A DNA stretch of 64,000 nt from Pegoplata infirma. Lineage: Eukaryota > Arthropoda > Insecta > Diptera > Anthomyiidae. Below are positions 21,697 to 34,100 of the stretch, in pieces. The notes beneath the pieces were generated by a model. That model had not been told where the DNA came from. It saw only the letters and a list, made by a program, of their open reading frames with translations, and searched no databases. The translations under genes were made by a program, and so were the position numbers. Location: NCBI GenBank assembly GCA_963921195.1, contig OY992536.1:177266995-177330994 (forward strand). The letters run 5' to 3'. Within the stretch, counting starts at the first letter, position 1; each line of letters opens with the position of its first letter.

Positions 21697-22667
21697 CCCA
21701 ACAAACATCAATTCCAGCCTTTGAAAAAAAATCAAACTGGCACTAAATATCAAGGGTGTTTTTCAAATTGTTTTCAGTGATAAAAATTTAAACATTTAAA
21801 TTAAATTTGAAACATGTTGGAAATATTTGTTTTTTCATATGCTATTAATTCTTTTCAAAAAATGTAAACATCAAATTGATTTGTAATGTTTCTCAAACCT
21901 AATATCGAACATTGATTATGGGTGGAAATAATTTTGTTTTCAAATGTTGTTCAATTCCGAATTTCAAATTGTCAGAAAACTTAAAATTTTGTTTTAAAAA
22001 TGAAGAAGAAAAATATAGAAATCTTATGTATTTTTATGCATTTGTGCCAATTAATTGAATGCTATAAGCATAAAAACTTGCATAAACATTTAAAAAGTAA
22101 GTACACATGAGTTTATCAAAAAAAAAAAGTTATACATTTAATAACGTCTTTTCTTTTCTTTAAAGATTTCGAATTTTAAAGAGCAGACGGCTGAAAAAGA
22201 AGACCTGGAAGGAGACGACCTCAAAAATGGCATTCGATGTAATTTTTTTACAATTTTTAGTGCAAACAAATAGCAAATATTATTAAAATTCGTATTTACA
22301 TTTTTTTTATAAAAAATAGTGTTGAGGTTCATTTGAAAAATAATGTTAAATTATCATTATAAATAAGGCTGATAATTCTTTGAAAACTACACTAAAATTC
22401 AATTTGATAGTAAGCATATTTTCAAGCTAAAAATATTTGTGTACATTTGAGAAACATTATACATTCAAAAAATATCAAACTATATATCAAATCTAAATAA
22501 ACATGAAAATTTTACTTGAGAACTAACATGCCGTTTTCTTTGAGAATGCTATTGTTTTCACGTTGAGAACTATGTTATTCCCAACTGGTTTTCAAGGCTA
22601 AGGTTTAAATTTTAAACTTGCTATCAATATAATATTCAATGTTTTTCAAAGGTAAATGTTTGTTGGG
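21697..22667. mobile_element. 971-bp TIR element, TA duplication
   Basis: CCCAACAAACATC at the left and ATGTTTGTTGGG at the right, with TA at 21695-21696 and 22668-22669. Subterminal CTTTGAAAAA is also mirrored. No transposase. Confidence 0.65.
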
Positions 22668-22778
22668 TAATAACATTGTATACTGAGAAAAATGGAATAT
22701 ACCCAGGTTTATTTTCAAACAGTGCTATCTAAAATATTATCGAAAATTAGTATTTTTTAAATAGAGAATGATTCTGTA

Positions 22779-23382
22779 CACTCAAAAAAATAAAACTGTA
22801 AAGTTAACAAATTTTTTTTTGTTAACTCGAGTTTACTGGCTTTTTAGCAAATTTTTAGTTAAAATCAGCGTTTTAACTACTTTTTTTAGTTAAGTCCAAT
22901 TTACGAAAATACTAGTTTTGAACAAATTTTGTATTAATTTTTTTTGTTGACTTCAAAACTGAGTTTACGAATTTTTACTAATTAATTTGCTGATTTTTCG
23001 TAACAAATTTGTTAAGTGGAATTTCTTGTGAAGCCTCCTATGCAAATCTCATAAGTTCTACTTAAGCTGATGAAAAAATATAAAAAATAAACTTTTAATT
23101 TTTTACAAAATATTTTCTAAATTTTAGTTTACGAAAAGTAACAAAAAGTTTAGCTGAATTCAACTAATTTTTTTGTTAATATATGTACATAAAAACGTTA
23201 CGAAATTTCAGCTAAATTTTTAGTTAAAGTTACGGTTTTTTTTGCTACATTCATTCTACGAAAAGTTAACTAAATATTTTTAGTTAAATTAACTAAAAAT
23301 TTAGTAGGCCCAAAATCAGGTGCTTTTTTAGTTAAATTTAACTAAATTTTTTGTTAACTTTACAGTTTTTTTTTTTTGAGTG
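22779..23382. mobile_element. CACTCA MITE family A, copy 3 (604 bp)
   Basis: Same ends and length as 6211-6814, with only a few visible substitutions. TA on each side. It lies directly upstream of the R1/jockey-like RT fragment. Confidence 0.85.
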
Positions 23383-23564
23383 TACCAACAGCAGTACAGA
23401 GCATCAGGTCATTCGTTAAAAGAGAAAGGGAAATGCCAATCATTCACCAACCCGCTAAATAAGGCTAACCTGATAGCTGAACTCTTCGCAAGAAATTCTT
23501 TCTTGCCGGAAAGTAACTCCGCTCAACACTCATTTTCCGGTTTGAATTCTGGTGATCAATTTTA
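23383..23564 (+). pseudogene. R1/jockey-like RT fragment, part 1
   Basis: The frame reads 'GHSLKEKGKCQSFTNPLNKA', then 'NLIAELFARNSFLPES' and ends '...GDQF' at the foldback insertion. The 'KAxLxAxLFAxNS' pattern is the linker ahead of the RT fingers in R1/jockey-clade ORF2. The frame resumes at 35275 after the 11.7-kb insertion, without loss: TCAATTTTA is present on both sides. Confidence 0.65.
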
Positions 23565-24752
23565 GTAGACTTTGATCTCCTGATTCCAAATCTGTTCTCC
23601 AAATTTTTCTATCACGTCCAGATTTTTAGTTATTCACGGTTGAAAATGCGAAAAATTACGATTTTTGCATTATTTGAAAGCCTGCACAGCAGCCATTCAG
23701 TGGAATACAAATCTGGTATAAAGAGCAACAGGGTGATTCCATGTCAAACCGCACAGAAAACTGTGATTTTCGGATTTGTCACCTCCGATTTTAATGAAAT
23801 TCGCAAAAAATATTTCACATGCGTTGTTTTCATAAAATTATTACCTTACAGGCTCCAAAAATTTTTAGTTTTCGAAATATGGCGTCTTGAAAATTGGCAA
23901 AAACGTAAAATTTTCAATAAGGTGCACATACAAAGTCACCCATAACTTTAAAACTATAAAACCCACAATTACGAAATAGTTACCATTTGAAAGCTGAAAG
24001 GATTACCTTAAAAGTGGCATGCACAATTTTTTCTTGTAATGAAAGGTCAAAGGTCATATTTCAATGTCTAATGTTCAAAGACCTATATCTCAAAATCCGA
24101 TATTTTTAAAATTCTCAAAAAAATATATGATAACAATCAAGTCTTTCCCTACATTTGTATCAAAATTTCAGGGTGGACACTCATATGGTTCCAAAGTTAC
24201 AGAAGAAAACGTGCTCGAAGGCAAGGTTTTTTCTACGAGTTCATATAAAAAATATTGCACAAACAAAACAATATACATAGTCGTAAACAAAGGTGCGGGC
24301 CTAGAACAAGACTTAATACTTTTTATGTATTTTGAGTTATATTGTAGGGGGTTTCTTGTTCTTTTACAAGGAAAGTCCTCGAAAGTGAACATACCTGATT
24401 TCTTTAAAATTTATACACAAGCTAGAAAAAATACATCTAAAATCAACCAGTCTGAGCTTGTCGGCCTAAATTCAGGTTAAACGGGGTTAAAAATTACCCA
24501 TTTTCAGTTATTTTAAAGTTTAGGTACTTTATATTGATGCCACATATAACAGATCGGTTTCATTCGAAACCTATATTCTTCCATAGTAGGGAAATAGGAA
24601 TGGGGTGGGGGAACCGTATGTTCAAAGCGGAATAAAGCTCATAAACAAGAATATAATCAAGCATAAAAATGGTTTAGAAATGAAAACACTAATGTTTCGA
24701 ACTTCTTTGAATTTTTGTCTAATTTTATTTTGGACACACTAATAAAGATATT

Positions 24753-25380
24753 TTTATACCCTCCACTCTAGTGATAGAGGGTATATATAAGTTTGTCATT
24801 CTGTTTGTAACTCATCGAAATATCGATCGGGGACCCCATAAAGTATATATATTCATGATGCCCGATCGATTTTAAGACATTCTAGCGATGTCCGTCTGTC
24901 CGTCTGTCCGTCTGTCCGTCTGTCTGTCTGTTGAAAATGCTGTCGCGGGCAAAATATTGCACAGAGATGACTGAAACTTAATATATTTATTGGAAGTTCT
25001 CCCGAGAAGTTTGGTATTGCATTTGAGCGATATCGGTTCAGCGGTTCAAAAGTTATGAACGAAAATGTAAGCATACCTCAAAAATTTCAGTACATTCAAC
25101 ATAACCTAAAAACACAAAATGCTTTAATTCGGCTTCTGGTTGGCATATGTGAACATAATTGAACACCAAACGGTATTTAAACAAGTACGAACACAAAAAA
25201 AAAAAAATCGCGGATTTTTTTACCAAAATTTTTTTTCGCGAAATTTTTTTTTTTTTCAAAAAAATTTTTTTTTTCAAAAGTAATTTCCTTTTAAATAAAG
25301 TTTTTTGCAATAATCTTTTTGAAATTGTGGAGGGTATCACTACATTCGGCAAGGCCGAATTTAACTTTTTTGCTTGTTTT
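24753..25380 (+). mobile_element. mini-me/DINE-like repeat, near complete
   Basis: 5' end TTTTTATACCCTCCACTC, then TATATATA, the core ATCGGGGACCCCATAAAG, and a (GTCY)n tract at about 24890-24930. The 3' end has the hairpin TTCGGCAAGGCCGAA and CTTGTTTT. It sits in the loop of the foldback element. Confidence 0.75.
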
Positions 25381-26635
25381 TTTTAAATTCGGATAAAACC
25401 CGACCTGTAAGAAAAACTGCCAATAAAAAATTCATGTGATTGCTTAATTTAAATACAAAATAGTATCAACAATGAAACTATATAGTTTAACAAAAATTAT
25501 ATATTTTTAACAAAAACAATTATGCAAAAAATAAAATGTCTCAAACAGACGCCAATTTTATTTTTTTTCAAATGAAACGGATCTGATATTAGTGGCATCA
25601 ATGTACCTAAAAGTTAAAATTACTAAAAATCGGTAATTTTTGACTCCCGTTTAACCCTTTAAAACTAAATTAAGACCAATAAGCTCAGACAGGTCGATGT
25701 TAGATATTTGTTGTCTTTCATGGGCATAAATTTCAAAGAAATTACGTATGTTCACTTTGAAGATTTTCCTTGTAAGAAAACAAGAAAACCTTACAATAAA
25801 ATTCAGTTTTGATAGTGAAATCAAATTCAGGAGGTCGAAATATTAATAAATAATGGGTTCAGTTTTTAGGTCCGTCCCATTGTTTGTTTACTGCTAGCAG
25901 CATGCTATGCTGCTTCGTGTGTATAAGCTTGTGCATATGAACTCGTAGAGAAAATCCTGACTTCAAGCACGTTTTCCTCTGTAACTTTGGAACCATATGA
26001 GTGTCCACCCTGAAATTTTGATACAAATGTAGGGAAAGACTTGATTGTTATCATATATTTTTTTGAGAATTTTAAAAATATCGGATTTTGAGATATAGGT
26101 CTTTGAACATTAGAACTTGAAATATGACCTTTGACCTTTCGTTACAAGAAGAAATTGTGCATGCCACTTATAAGATAATCCTTTCAGCTTTCAAATGGTA
26201 CGTATTTGGTAATTGTGGGTTTTATAGTTTTAAAGTTATGGGTGACTTTGTATGTGCACCTTATTGAAAATTTGACGTTTTTGCCAATTTTCAAGACGCC
26301 ATATTTCGAAAACCGAAAGGTTTTGGAGCCAGAAAGGTAATGATTTTAGGAACACTATCCATATGCAATATATTTGGCAAATTTTATTTAAATCGAAGGT
26401 GACAAATCCGATTGCTGTGTGGTTTGAGCTGGATTTGCCCAACAGTATCATTTGTCTATGGTCTCCAATATAGAAAACATTTTTTTTATTAATTATTGAG
26501 TTTGGTTGGCTTAAAATGATACTGTTAAAATTACCATTTTGGTAAAAAAGGTAGTTTTTTTGATATTTTTCAAAGAAAAACTAAAATAAATAAATATTTA
26601 ACAAATTTATGTTTTCTGTGTTATTTTTCGTATAA

Positions 26636-27292
26636 TAGTACATTCAGACTGACTTTGAAACCTCGTTGAAAATACGTATTTTCATTTTCAAAACTCAGCA
26701 CATAGAGAAACATAGAGGCGAAGGCGTCAAAAATTGAGTTGTCAAAGTACAACTTGTTTAAATGTATTTGTTGACAAAGTACGACTTGTGAACATGTATT
26801 GTGTGGTGAATTCACATCGACAACGTACGTGTGAGAAATTAGAAAAAGATAGCAATATTGTTTTTTCTTTCACCTTCGCCTCTATGTTTCTCTACGACTC
26901 AGCCGTTCACACCCGAAAAATTTGACACTTATCACGTTTTCAAAATTTACCGAACAAAATTCGCGATTATACCGGCTTAAAAAACACACAATAAATTTAT
27001 TTACGGGATATTTTAAAATAATTTATTAAAATCTTTTGTTTATGGTTGTTTTTTATTCAAATATTTAAATATTTTTAATTTTTTTATTTTTGACACTTTC
27101 TTTAATTTATTTTCTTGTATTATAACAGTTGTAAAAAAGAGGAGAACTATGAAATTTAAAAGGTTTCGATCGTACATTCGTTGAAACCTCAATACAAAAA
27201 GGTTTCAATTTGTGTGGGAAAATACGTATTTTCAAATGATGTTTGGCTCGAAACCTCGTTAAACGGGGTTTCGACGCCAATGTGAATGCACT
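26636..27292. mobile_element. TIR element in the right foldback arm
   Basis: Ends TAGTACATTCAGACTGAC and, reverse-complemented, TAGTGCATTCACATTGGC, both followed by GAAACC-type sequence. An inner inverted pair, ACATAGAGAAACATAGAGGC and its inverse (about 26699-26897), lies inside. Non-coding. Confidence 0.6.
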
Positions 27293-27386
27293 ATAAACCG
27301 GAAGATATCTTTAATGGGTTTAAAAGTCTATAAGAAAGAATGAACTTTTGCCTAAATTTTGAGCTCATCACAGAAAAGATTGATCA

Positions 27387-27613
27387 TCTGGGGGCTAATC
27401 ACGTAAAACGAAAACGATAGACGATGCATGAACGACATCAAAATACATATCGTTTTGAAGGGAAATTTTAAAGTTTTTCTTTATTAAATTGTTAAAGAGT
27501 GGTGTCTAATCCAGAAATGTTAAAAAAATTGGAAATATTTTGATTAGTTTAGGAGCAACAAGGCTCCAAAAATCGACGATAGTAAACTATCGTTTTACGT
27601 GATCACAGTCCTG
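27387..27613. mobile_element. MITE family D, copy 2
   Basis: Matches 3734-3960 along its full length with the same GTAAAACGA arms. No clear TSD here. Confidence 0.7.
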
Positions 27614-29447
27614 GTTTTTGTTTTAGAACCTTTTAAAAATGGTGCTTTTTCTAATTTTTTTCAGTGTTTTTTTAAAATACACGTTTGACCAATAATAGTG
27701 CAACCACTTCAAATTTTTTTATCATATACTTATTTGAGATCATAGTTCAATTCTACTCTAACGCTTAATACCAGATTTTTATTCCACCTAGTGGCTACTG
27801 TGCAGGCTTTAAAAAAAAGGCAAAAATCGCGTTTTTTCGCATTTTCAACCACGAATAATTAAAATTCTATACATGCACTCAGAAAATTATGTAAGTTACT
27901 ACATGCTAGTTGTTTGTATATTTTACAGTAGTTAGTTGTTTTCAACTACAAAGTCAGTTGTTTTGGTATGAAAAATATCAAATAACTATTTCTGTTACCC
28001 GAGTAAAAATAAACATATATTACAATATATAACTTGATACAAACATAATAAATTATAATGTTGGCTTAGTCGGCAAACCTGTCAAGTCCGTTTTTTTTTA
28101 ATTTTTCAGGAGAGACAAAAAACTGTCTAACTTTTTTTTGGGTTAACTTTTTTTAAATCTGTAAACGCAGTTTTTTTTCTTAAGTTCATCTTGTTTAACC
28201 CCAAAAAATCATAGAACTCTAAAATAAAAGAAAGGAACACTTACAGGCAGTGGCGTATACAGGGGGGGGGCCGGGGGCCCGGGCCCCCCCCCGAAATGAT
28301 TTCTCAAATTTCAGGATTTGGTATCAAATAACAAGTACAATTTTAAAATTCTTCTTAAAAAAATAGAAACACATTTAAGAATCTAAAATTTTTTGAAGAA
28401 AAATTTTTTGAAAAAATTTTTCTTTTAAAAAAGTCTCAAAATCTGAAAATTTTTTCTTAGGATTTGAAACTTTTCAACTTAAGATTCTAATGAAAAAATA
28501 TCTTAGAGCCTGAAGTTTAATGTACACAAAAAATTTACCTAATTGTAAATAAAATGTAGTCAAATCTTAAAATGCGATTTTGTCTTTTAGAAAAATTTCT
28601 CAGAACGAGACTATTTCTTAAAAAAAATGTCTCTCAATCTAAGATTTTAAAGCAATAATGCCTTAAAATATTAGACTTTTTCGTAGAATCTAAGACTTTT
28701 TCTATAGGAAAAAAGTTTCAGAATCTGAGACTTTTTCTATAAAAAAACTTTTAGAATCTAAGGCTTTTCTATATGAAAAATGTTTCAGAATCTGAGAACT
28801 TTCTAGAGGAATAATGTCTGTGAGTCTGACAAATGTCACAAAATTTAAGATTTTTTCTATAAAAAAATTCTTAGAATCTGAAGCTATTTTATATGAAAAA
28901 TGTTAAACTTTTTACGAAAAATGTTTCAGAATCAACGAATTTTTCTTAAGGAAAATTATCTCAAAATCGTAGATTTTGTATAAAGGAAAAATTTCTCAGA
29001 GACACAAGCTGAGACTTTTTGTATAGAAAAATGCTTAAAATCTGAGACTTTTTCTATTGTAAAAATCTATTTTTCTATAAGAATAATTTTTTAGAATCTG
29101 AGTATTTTTCTATGGAAAAAAAATTTCAGAATCTGAGACTTTTTCTTTAGGAAAAATGTCTCAGAATCTGGGGCGTTTTCTATATGAAAAATGTTTCAGA
29201 ATCTGACAATTTCCTATAGGCAAAATGACTCAGATTCTGAGATTTGTTCTATAGAAAAGTGTTTAAGCATCTGAGACTTTTTCTATAGGAAAAATGTCTC
29301 AGAATCTATGAAATTTTCTGTAGAAAAAATGTCTAAGAATCTTAGACATTTTCTATAGGAAAAATGTTGAAGAATCTGAGAGTTTTTCTGTAAGAAACAT
29401 GTCGAAGAATCTGAGACTTTTTCCATAAGAATCTTAGACTTTCTATA

Positions 29448-30655
29448 CACCGAAAAAAATTCATGCCTTATATGAACGAAATGTTTCGTACATTGTACGA
29501 AAAGTTTCGTAGTTTTTGCTTACGAAATTATTTCGTAAAAATTATAAGTTTTTACGAAAAAGTTTACTACATTCTACGAAATATTTTTTTGTTTTTACGA
29601 AACAATTTTCTATATTATACAAAATATTTTCGTAAATTATAAAAATAAATTCGTACATATTAAGCTTGATTTACACGTTTACTACCCTTGACCACCCTTA
29701 TCTACTATTTTCCAGTATTGGGGGATAACAATTGTCAAATTCAAATAATTTTTCATACAAAATTATTTAAACCCGGCAAATCGTATCAATAATACTGGGA
29801 AATAGTTGATAAGGGTGGTCAAGGGTAGTTAACGTGTAAACTGCCCTTTAGATATAAAAAATTACAAAAAATGTATGTCTTATATGGTCGAAATGTTTCG
29901 TACATTGTAAGAATCGTTTCGTACTTTTTGCTTAGAAAATTTTTTCGTAAAAATTATAAGTTTTTACGAAAAAGTATGAAACAATTTTCTATATTACACA
30001 AAATAAATTCGTAAATTACAAAAATAAATTCGTACATAATTGATATATTTTTAAAAAAAGCACTTCAAGATCTTGTCAATACTATATAGCAAAATATAAA
30101 AAAATATAATACAAGTAGCATAAAAAAGTTAGTAAAATATATATTTTTGTAAATTTACAAAAAAAAAAAAGTTCAATTTTAAAAAAATTTATTTAAATTC
30201 TTAAAACAAACAATATTTTTCACAAATTTTCTAACGATTTTTTTTTTTGACACAATCATTTTTTGGCATTTCTTTTTTTTGCTTTTTGGAATTAAGAAAT
30301 TCATTAAAAATGCATTAAGGAAAAATAAATCTTAAAATAAAATTTGGAAGGTCAAAAAAACTTTGAAAATTTTCTAATTGTAAGTCCTAGTCCTTTTTAT
30401 ATGAAAGGTTTCAAAGTTTGTGATAGGTCATTGCGATCCTTATGACATGCCAAGTGACCTATCAAGGACCGGTCACTTTTCGTGCAGGGAAATGAAAAAT
30501 TTTCTAAATTACGAAAAATTTTCGTATGTTTCGTAAATTTACAAAAGTCCGGACTAATTTCTTTTTCGTAATATAAAGTAAATTTTCGTATATTTTACGA
30601 AACATGTAAGTACGAAATTTTATTTCGTAAAATGTTGCATGGATTTTTTTCGGTG
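29448..30655. mobile_element. CACCGAAAA MITE
   Basis: CACCGAAAAAAATTCATG at the left and CATGGATTTTTTTCGGTG at the right, with TA at 29446-29447 and 30656-30657. The interior is rich in TTTCGTAAA/TTTACGAAA repeats. A related, incomplete element starts at 58765. It hosts a family E copy. Confidence 0.8.
29663..29847. mobile_element. MITE family E, copy 4 (inverted)
   Basis: AGCTTGATTTACACG to GTAAACTGCCCT, with TTA on both sides. This is the innermost layer of the nest at 23565-35265. Confidence 0.8.
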
Positions 30656-30728
30656 TACGAAAAATGTTTCAGAATCATAAACTTTTTCTAAAGGAAAAAT
30701 GTCTAAGAATCTGAGACTTTTTCTATTG

Positions 30729-31293
30729 CACTCAAAAAATTATGTTAGTAAAATCAACTGAAAATGTCAGTTAAAATAACTACTTTGTAAGTTGTTTTGG
30801 GGTCAACTAATTTTTCAGTTAAATCAACTAACAATGTTAGTTATTTTAACTGACAAAAAACAACTGACTTATGTAGTAAAAATTACTAACATTTGTAGTT
30901 AAAACAACTATGTAATATGTAGTAAAAATAAAATAAACAATATATAATTTTTTTTCTCAAAAAATTTTTCAGAAAAAAAATTGAAGACCAAATTTTTTTC
31001 AAGTTTTTTTTTTTGTTAAAAAGTTGTGAAAAATAAAAAAACGAAAATTTTTTTTGGAAAAAACTTTGAAAATTTTTCAGAGATAAAAAAATAAAATTAA
31101 CTACTTTAAATAACTGTTACTACATAACAGTACTTTTTTGTTAGTTATTAAAAAAAACGACTTAAAATAACTAACAGAAATAGTTGTTTGATATTTTTCA
31201 TACAAAAATAACTGACTTTGTAGTTGAAAACAACTAACTATTGTAAAATATACAAACAACTTACATGTAGTAACTTACATAATTTTCTGAGTG
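30729..31293. mobile_element. CACTCA MITE family C, copy 3 (inverted)
   Basis: CACTCAAAAAATTATGTTAG to CATAATTTTCTGAGTG. TG duplicated at 30727-30728 and 31294-31295 within the minisatellite. Confidence 0.8.
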
Positions 31294-32364
31294 TGGAAAA
31301 ATGTCTAATAATATTAGATTTTTTCTAAAAAAAATTTTCTCAGAATCCGAGAGTTTTTCTTTTGGAAAAATGTTTTAGAATCTAAGGCTTTTTTATACTG
31401 TTTTCTTTTTAAAAAGGTCTCGGAATGTGAATCATTTTTCTTATAGAAAAAGCAAAGATTTTCTCAGAATCTAAAACTTTTTGTGTAGAATGTTTCAGAA
31501 TCTGAGAAAAACTAAAAATATCTCAGATTATGGGAAAATGTCTTACAACCGGAGTCTTTTCTTTTGGAAAAGTATTTTATGAATGTGTTTATAGAATCAT
31601 TTTCTAAAGTGACTTTTTCCGAGAAACGTTTTCCATTGGAAGTATGATTTAGAGTCTTTGACTTTTTCTATAACAAAAACTGTCTAAACTGGAAATTGTC
31701 ATAGAATCTTAGACTTTTCTTTAAAAAAAAAAAAATAGATTCTGATAATCTTCTTTGTAAAAATATATCAGCATCTGATACAATTCACACTTTAAAAAAG
31801 GCTTATTGTAAATTTTTTGTAAAAAAAATATTGAAAAAAAATTTTGGGCCCCCACCGAAATAAAATCCTGGATACGCCCCTGCTTACAGGTTCTTTTTGG
31901 ACTTAGCACATTTGCTCTTTATAATTTTCTATTTTAAATGTGGACTTAGCAGATTTTCTTTCCATTTTGTGGACTTAACAGATTTTCTTGTATTTTTTTT
32001 TAAATTTTTATTGATTTTTTTTTTGTTTTTTTATAATAAAAAATGCTACATACTTTTTCATTGTTGTTGACAAAAAAAAAGAAAAAGTTTATAACCTAAA
32101 TCGTAGGGTGGGTCGATGATATGGATATTTGCGAATCAGGTGAACTAATAGCAAAAAGTCGGTGCGCATTTTCGAGCTGATAACGGGAAAAATTATAAAA
32201 AAAAAAACAATTTTAGGCTACTTTTAGTCCTCTACAAGCGGTTTAAGTTCGCGGTTTTTGGAAAAAAAAATATTTTTTTTTTTTTAAAAATATTTTAAAA
32301 ATTTCGTGTCAACAAAGGCTTTCAGCTGAACAACAGCTCCAGAAAGTGAATTTTTTTGTGTTTT

Positions 32365-33378
32365 TTTATACCCTCCACTCTAGTGATAGAGGGTATATAT
32401 AAGTTTGTCATTCCGTTTGTAACACCTCGAAATATTGGTCTAGGACCCCATAAAGTATATATATTCATGATCCTCGATCGATTTTAAGTCGATCTAGCGA
32501 TGTCCGTCCGTCCGTCCGTCCGTCTGTCTGTCCGTCCGTAGAAAACACGCTAACTTTTGAAAGACTTTACAGAGGCTACTGAAGTTTGGCATATATGTTT
32601 GTCATTTACCTGGTCAGGTTGGTATTGCAATCCAGCCAAATCAGTCCAGTGGTTCAAAAGTTATGAGCAAAAGAGTAAATTTCGGCAAGGGTGTTTCGCG
32701 AATTTACGAGATAAAAAACACGATAACTTTCGAAATACAACAATGAGACTACTGAAGCTTGGCACTTATCTTTGCCGTTCCCCGGGTCTGTTTGGTTTTA
32801 AATTTCAGCTCAATCGGTCCAGTGGTTCAAAAGTTATAAGCAAAACCCTGAATTTCAAATTAGTTTCAACTAAAATGCCACGTGTTTAAAAGCATTGGTG
32901 GTAACTAAACAATGCTTTTCAAACTTGTTTAAATTTTAAGCAATGCTTTTTAAACTTGTTTAGTTTTAAAAGCATTGGTAACTTAAAAACCACACTCGAA
33001 AAAAATTTTACACTCAAAAAAAATTTTACACTAAAAAAAAAAATTTACACCCAAAAAAAATGTACACAAAAAAAAATTTAGTTTTTTTTTTTTACAAAAA
33101 TTACAATATTTTGTGTACATACGTACGTGCATTCACTCAGAAATATTTTTACAGTAAAAAAACATTACACTCGAAAAAAATTTTACACTCAAAAAAAAAT
33201 AGTATTTTTTTTTTTTTTTTAAATGACATAAAAAGAGTTTTTTACTCAAAATAAAATATTTCTAATCAAAATAGTTAATTTTTTCACGTTAAAAAATGTA
33301 CTACCCTTTAAAAAAATGCATTGTGGAGGGTATTTATAGATTCGGCAAAGTCGAATTTAACTTTTCTACTTGTTTTTA
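32365..33378 (+). mobile_element. mini-me/DINE-like repeat, long copy
   Basis: TTTTTATACCCTCCACTC start, core TAGGACCCCATAAAG, (GTCY)n at about 32500-32540, and a terminal hairpin TTCGGCAAAGTCGAA before CTTGTTTT. Two AGTGGTTCAAAAGTTAT repeats (about 32646, 32818) and a low-complexity TTTACACTCAAAAAAAA tract (33000-33200) lie inside. Open frames here are incidental. Confidence 0.75.
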
Positions 33379-34100
33379 TTTAGTTTTTAAATATCCCTTT
33401 GAAAATGGTCAGCAATGTTTACTGAAATGTTGGGACAATAAAAGAAAAATTTTAAATAAAATATTTTTTATTTAATTAATTTATTAACTCATGACCTACG
33501 AACAAAATCAACAAACTACTAAACTAAAGGTCAACTATTTACAACTTTAAACAATTTTGTGAAATAAAAAATTCCAAAAAAAAAAATTGCTGATAAATTT
33601 TGGTCCATGGAAGCACATAAAAAGCCAAATTTTCTTTTCTTAATGCGCTTTATTTTACTAAATTTTACCATTTGAATGGAATTTTGAAAAAAAAAAGTTT
33701 TTTTATATAAAAAATCTAACTTTTCTGGCTTTGGAAATGCAACCATGTACCAAAATTCATCAGTTATTTTTTTTTTGGAATTTTTGCCTTTATAAGTTTT
33801 ATTTTGCAAAAAAAAAAAAAAAAAAAACAAGCATGTTTTTCCATACGAGCTCTCTTTTTGCGTCCTTTTAATAAAATAAACAAACGTCGAATTTAAATCT
33901 ATTGAAAAAATTTGTTGATACAAAATGTGTGTTGTTTTCAGCTGGACTTAGCATGTGGCTTTCGTTGTTTTATTTTTTTTTGGACTTGACAGAATTTCTT
34001 ACCACTGCATAACAAGAAGAAAAAACAACATAACTGCATTTTGTTTTTGGTAAATGATGTGTTTTGAGTTATACTAGCATACTACATCAAAAACTCAATT
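33379..34100. other. Right inner part of the GGACTT element
   Basis: AT-rich, non-coding. Contains TTGGACTTGACAG-type motifs at about 33988 and 34110. The minus-strand open frame at 33923-33531 is a low-complexity artefact. Confidence 0.5.

Larger units (their letters stand above)
28380..31750. repeat. 35-bp minisatellite inside the hAT-like element
   Basis: Units pair AGAATCTGAGACTTTTTC with TATAGGAAAAATGTC. The run is interrupted at 29448-30655 and 30729-31293 by MITEs. Same family as 7430-8060 and 45964-47640. Confidence 0.75.
28248..31882. mobile_element. hAT-like element filled with 35-bp minisatellite
   Basis: CAGTGGCGTATACAGG at the left and ATCCTGGATACGCCCCTG at the right. Perfect 8-bp duplication CTTACAGG at 28240-28247 and 31883-31890. 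GC-rich subterminal block at about 28261-28293. The interior is TCTCAGAATCTGAGACTTTT-type repeats broken by two MITEs. Non-autonomous. Confidence 0.85.

Noticed and set aside
24064..24480. 138-codon plus-strand open frame (and overlapping minus frame)
   Set aside because: It lies in the left arm of the foldback element. The mirrored right arm carries stops and indels in the same frame, so coding is not conserved.
33531..33923. 130-codon minus-strand open frame
   Set aside because: Phe/Lys-rich low-complexity translation of A/T runs within a transposon, with no start context or domain.
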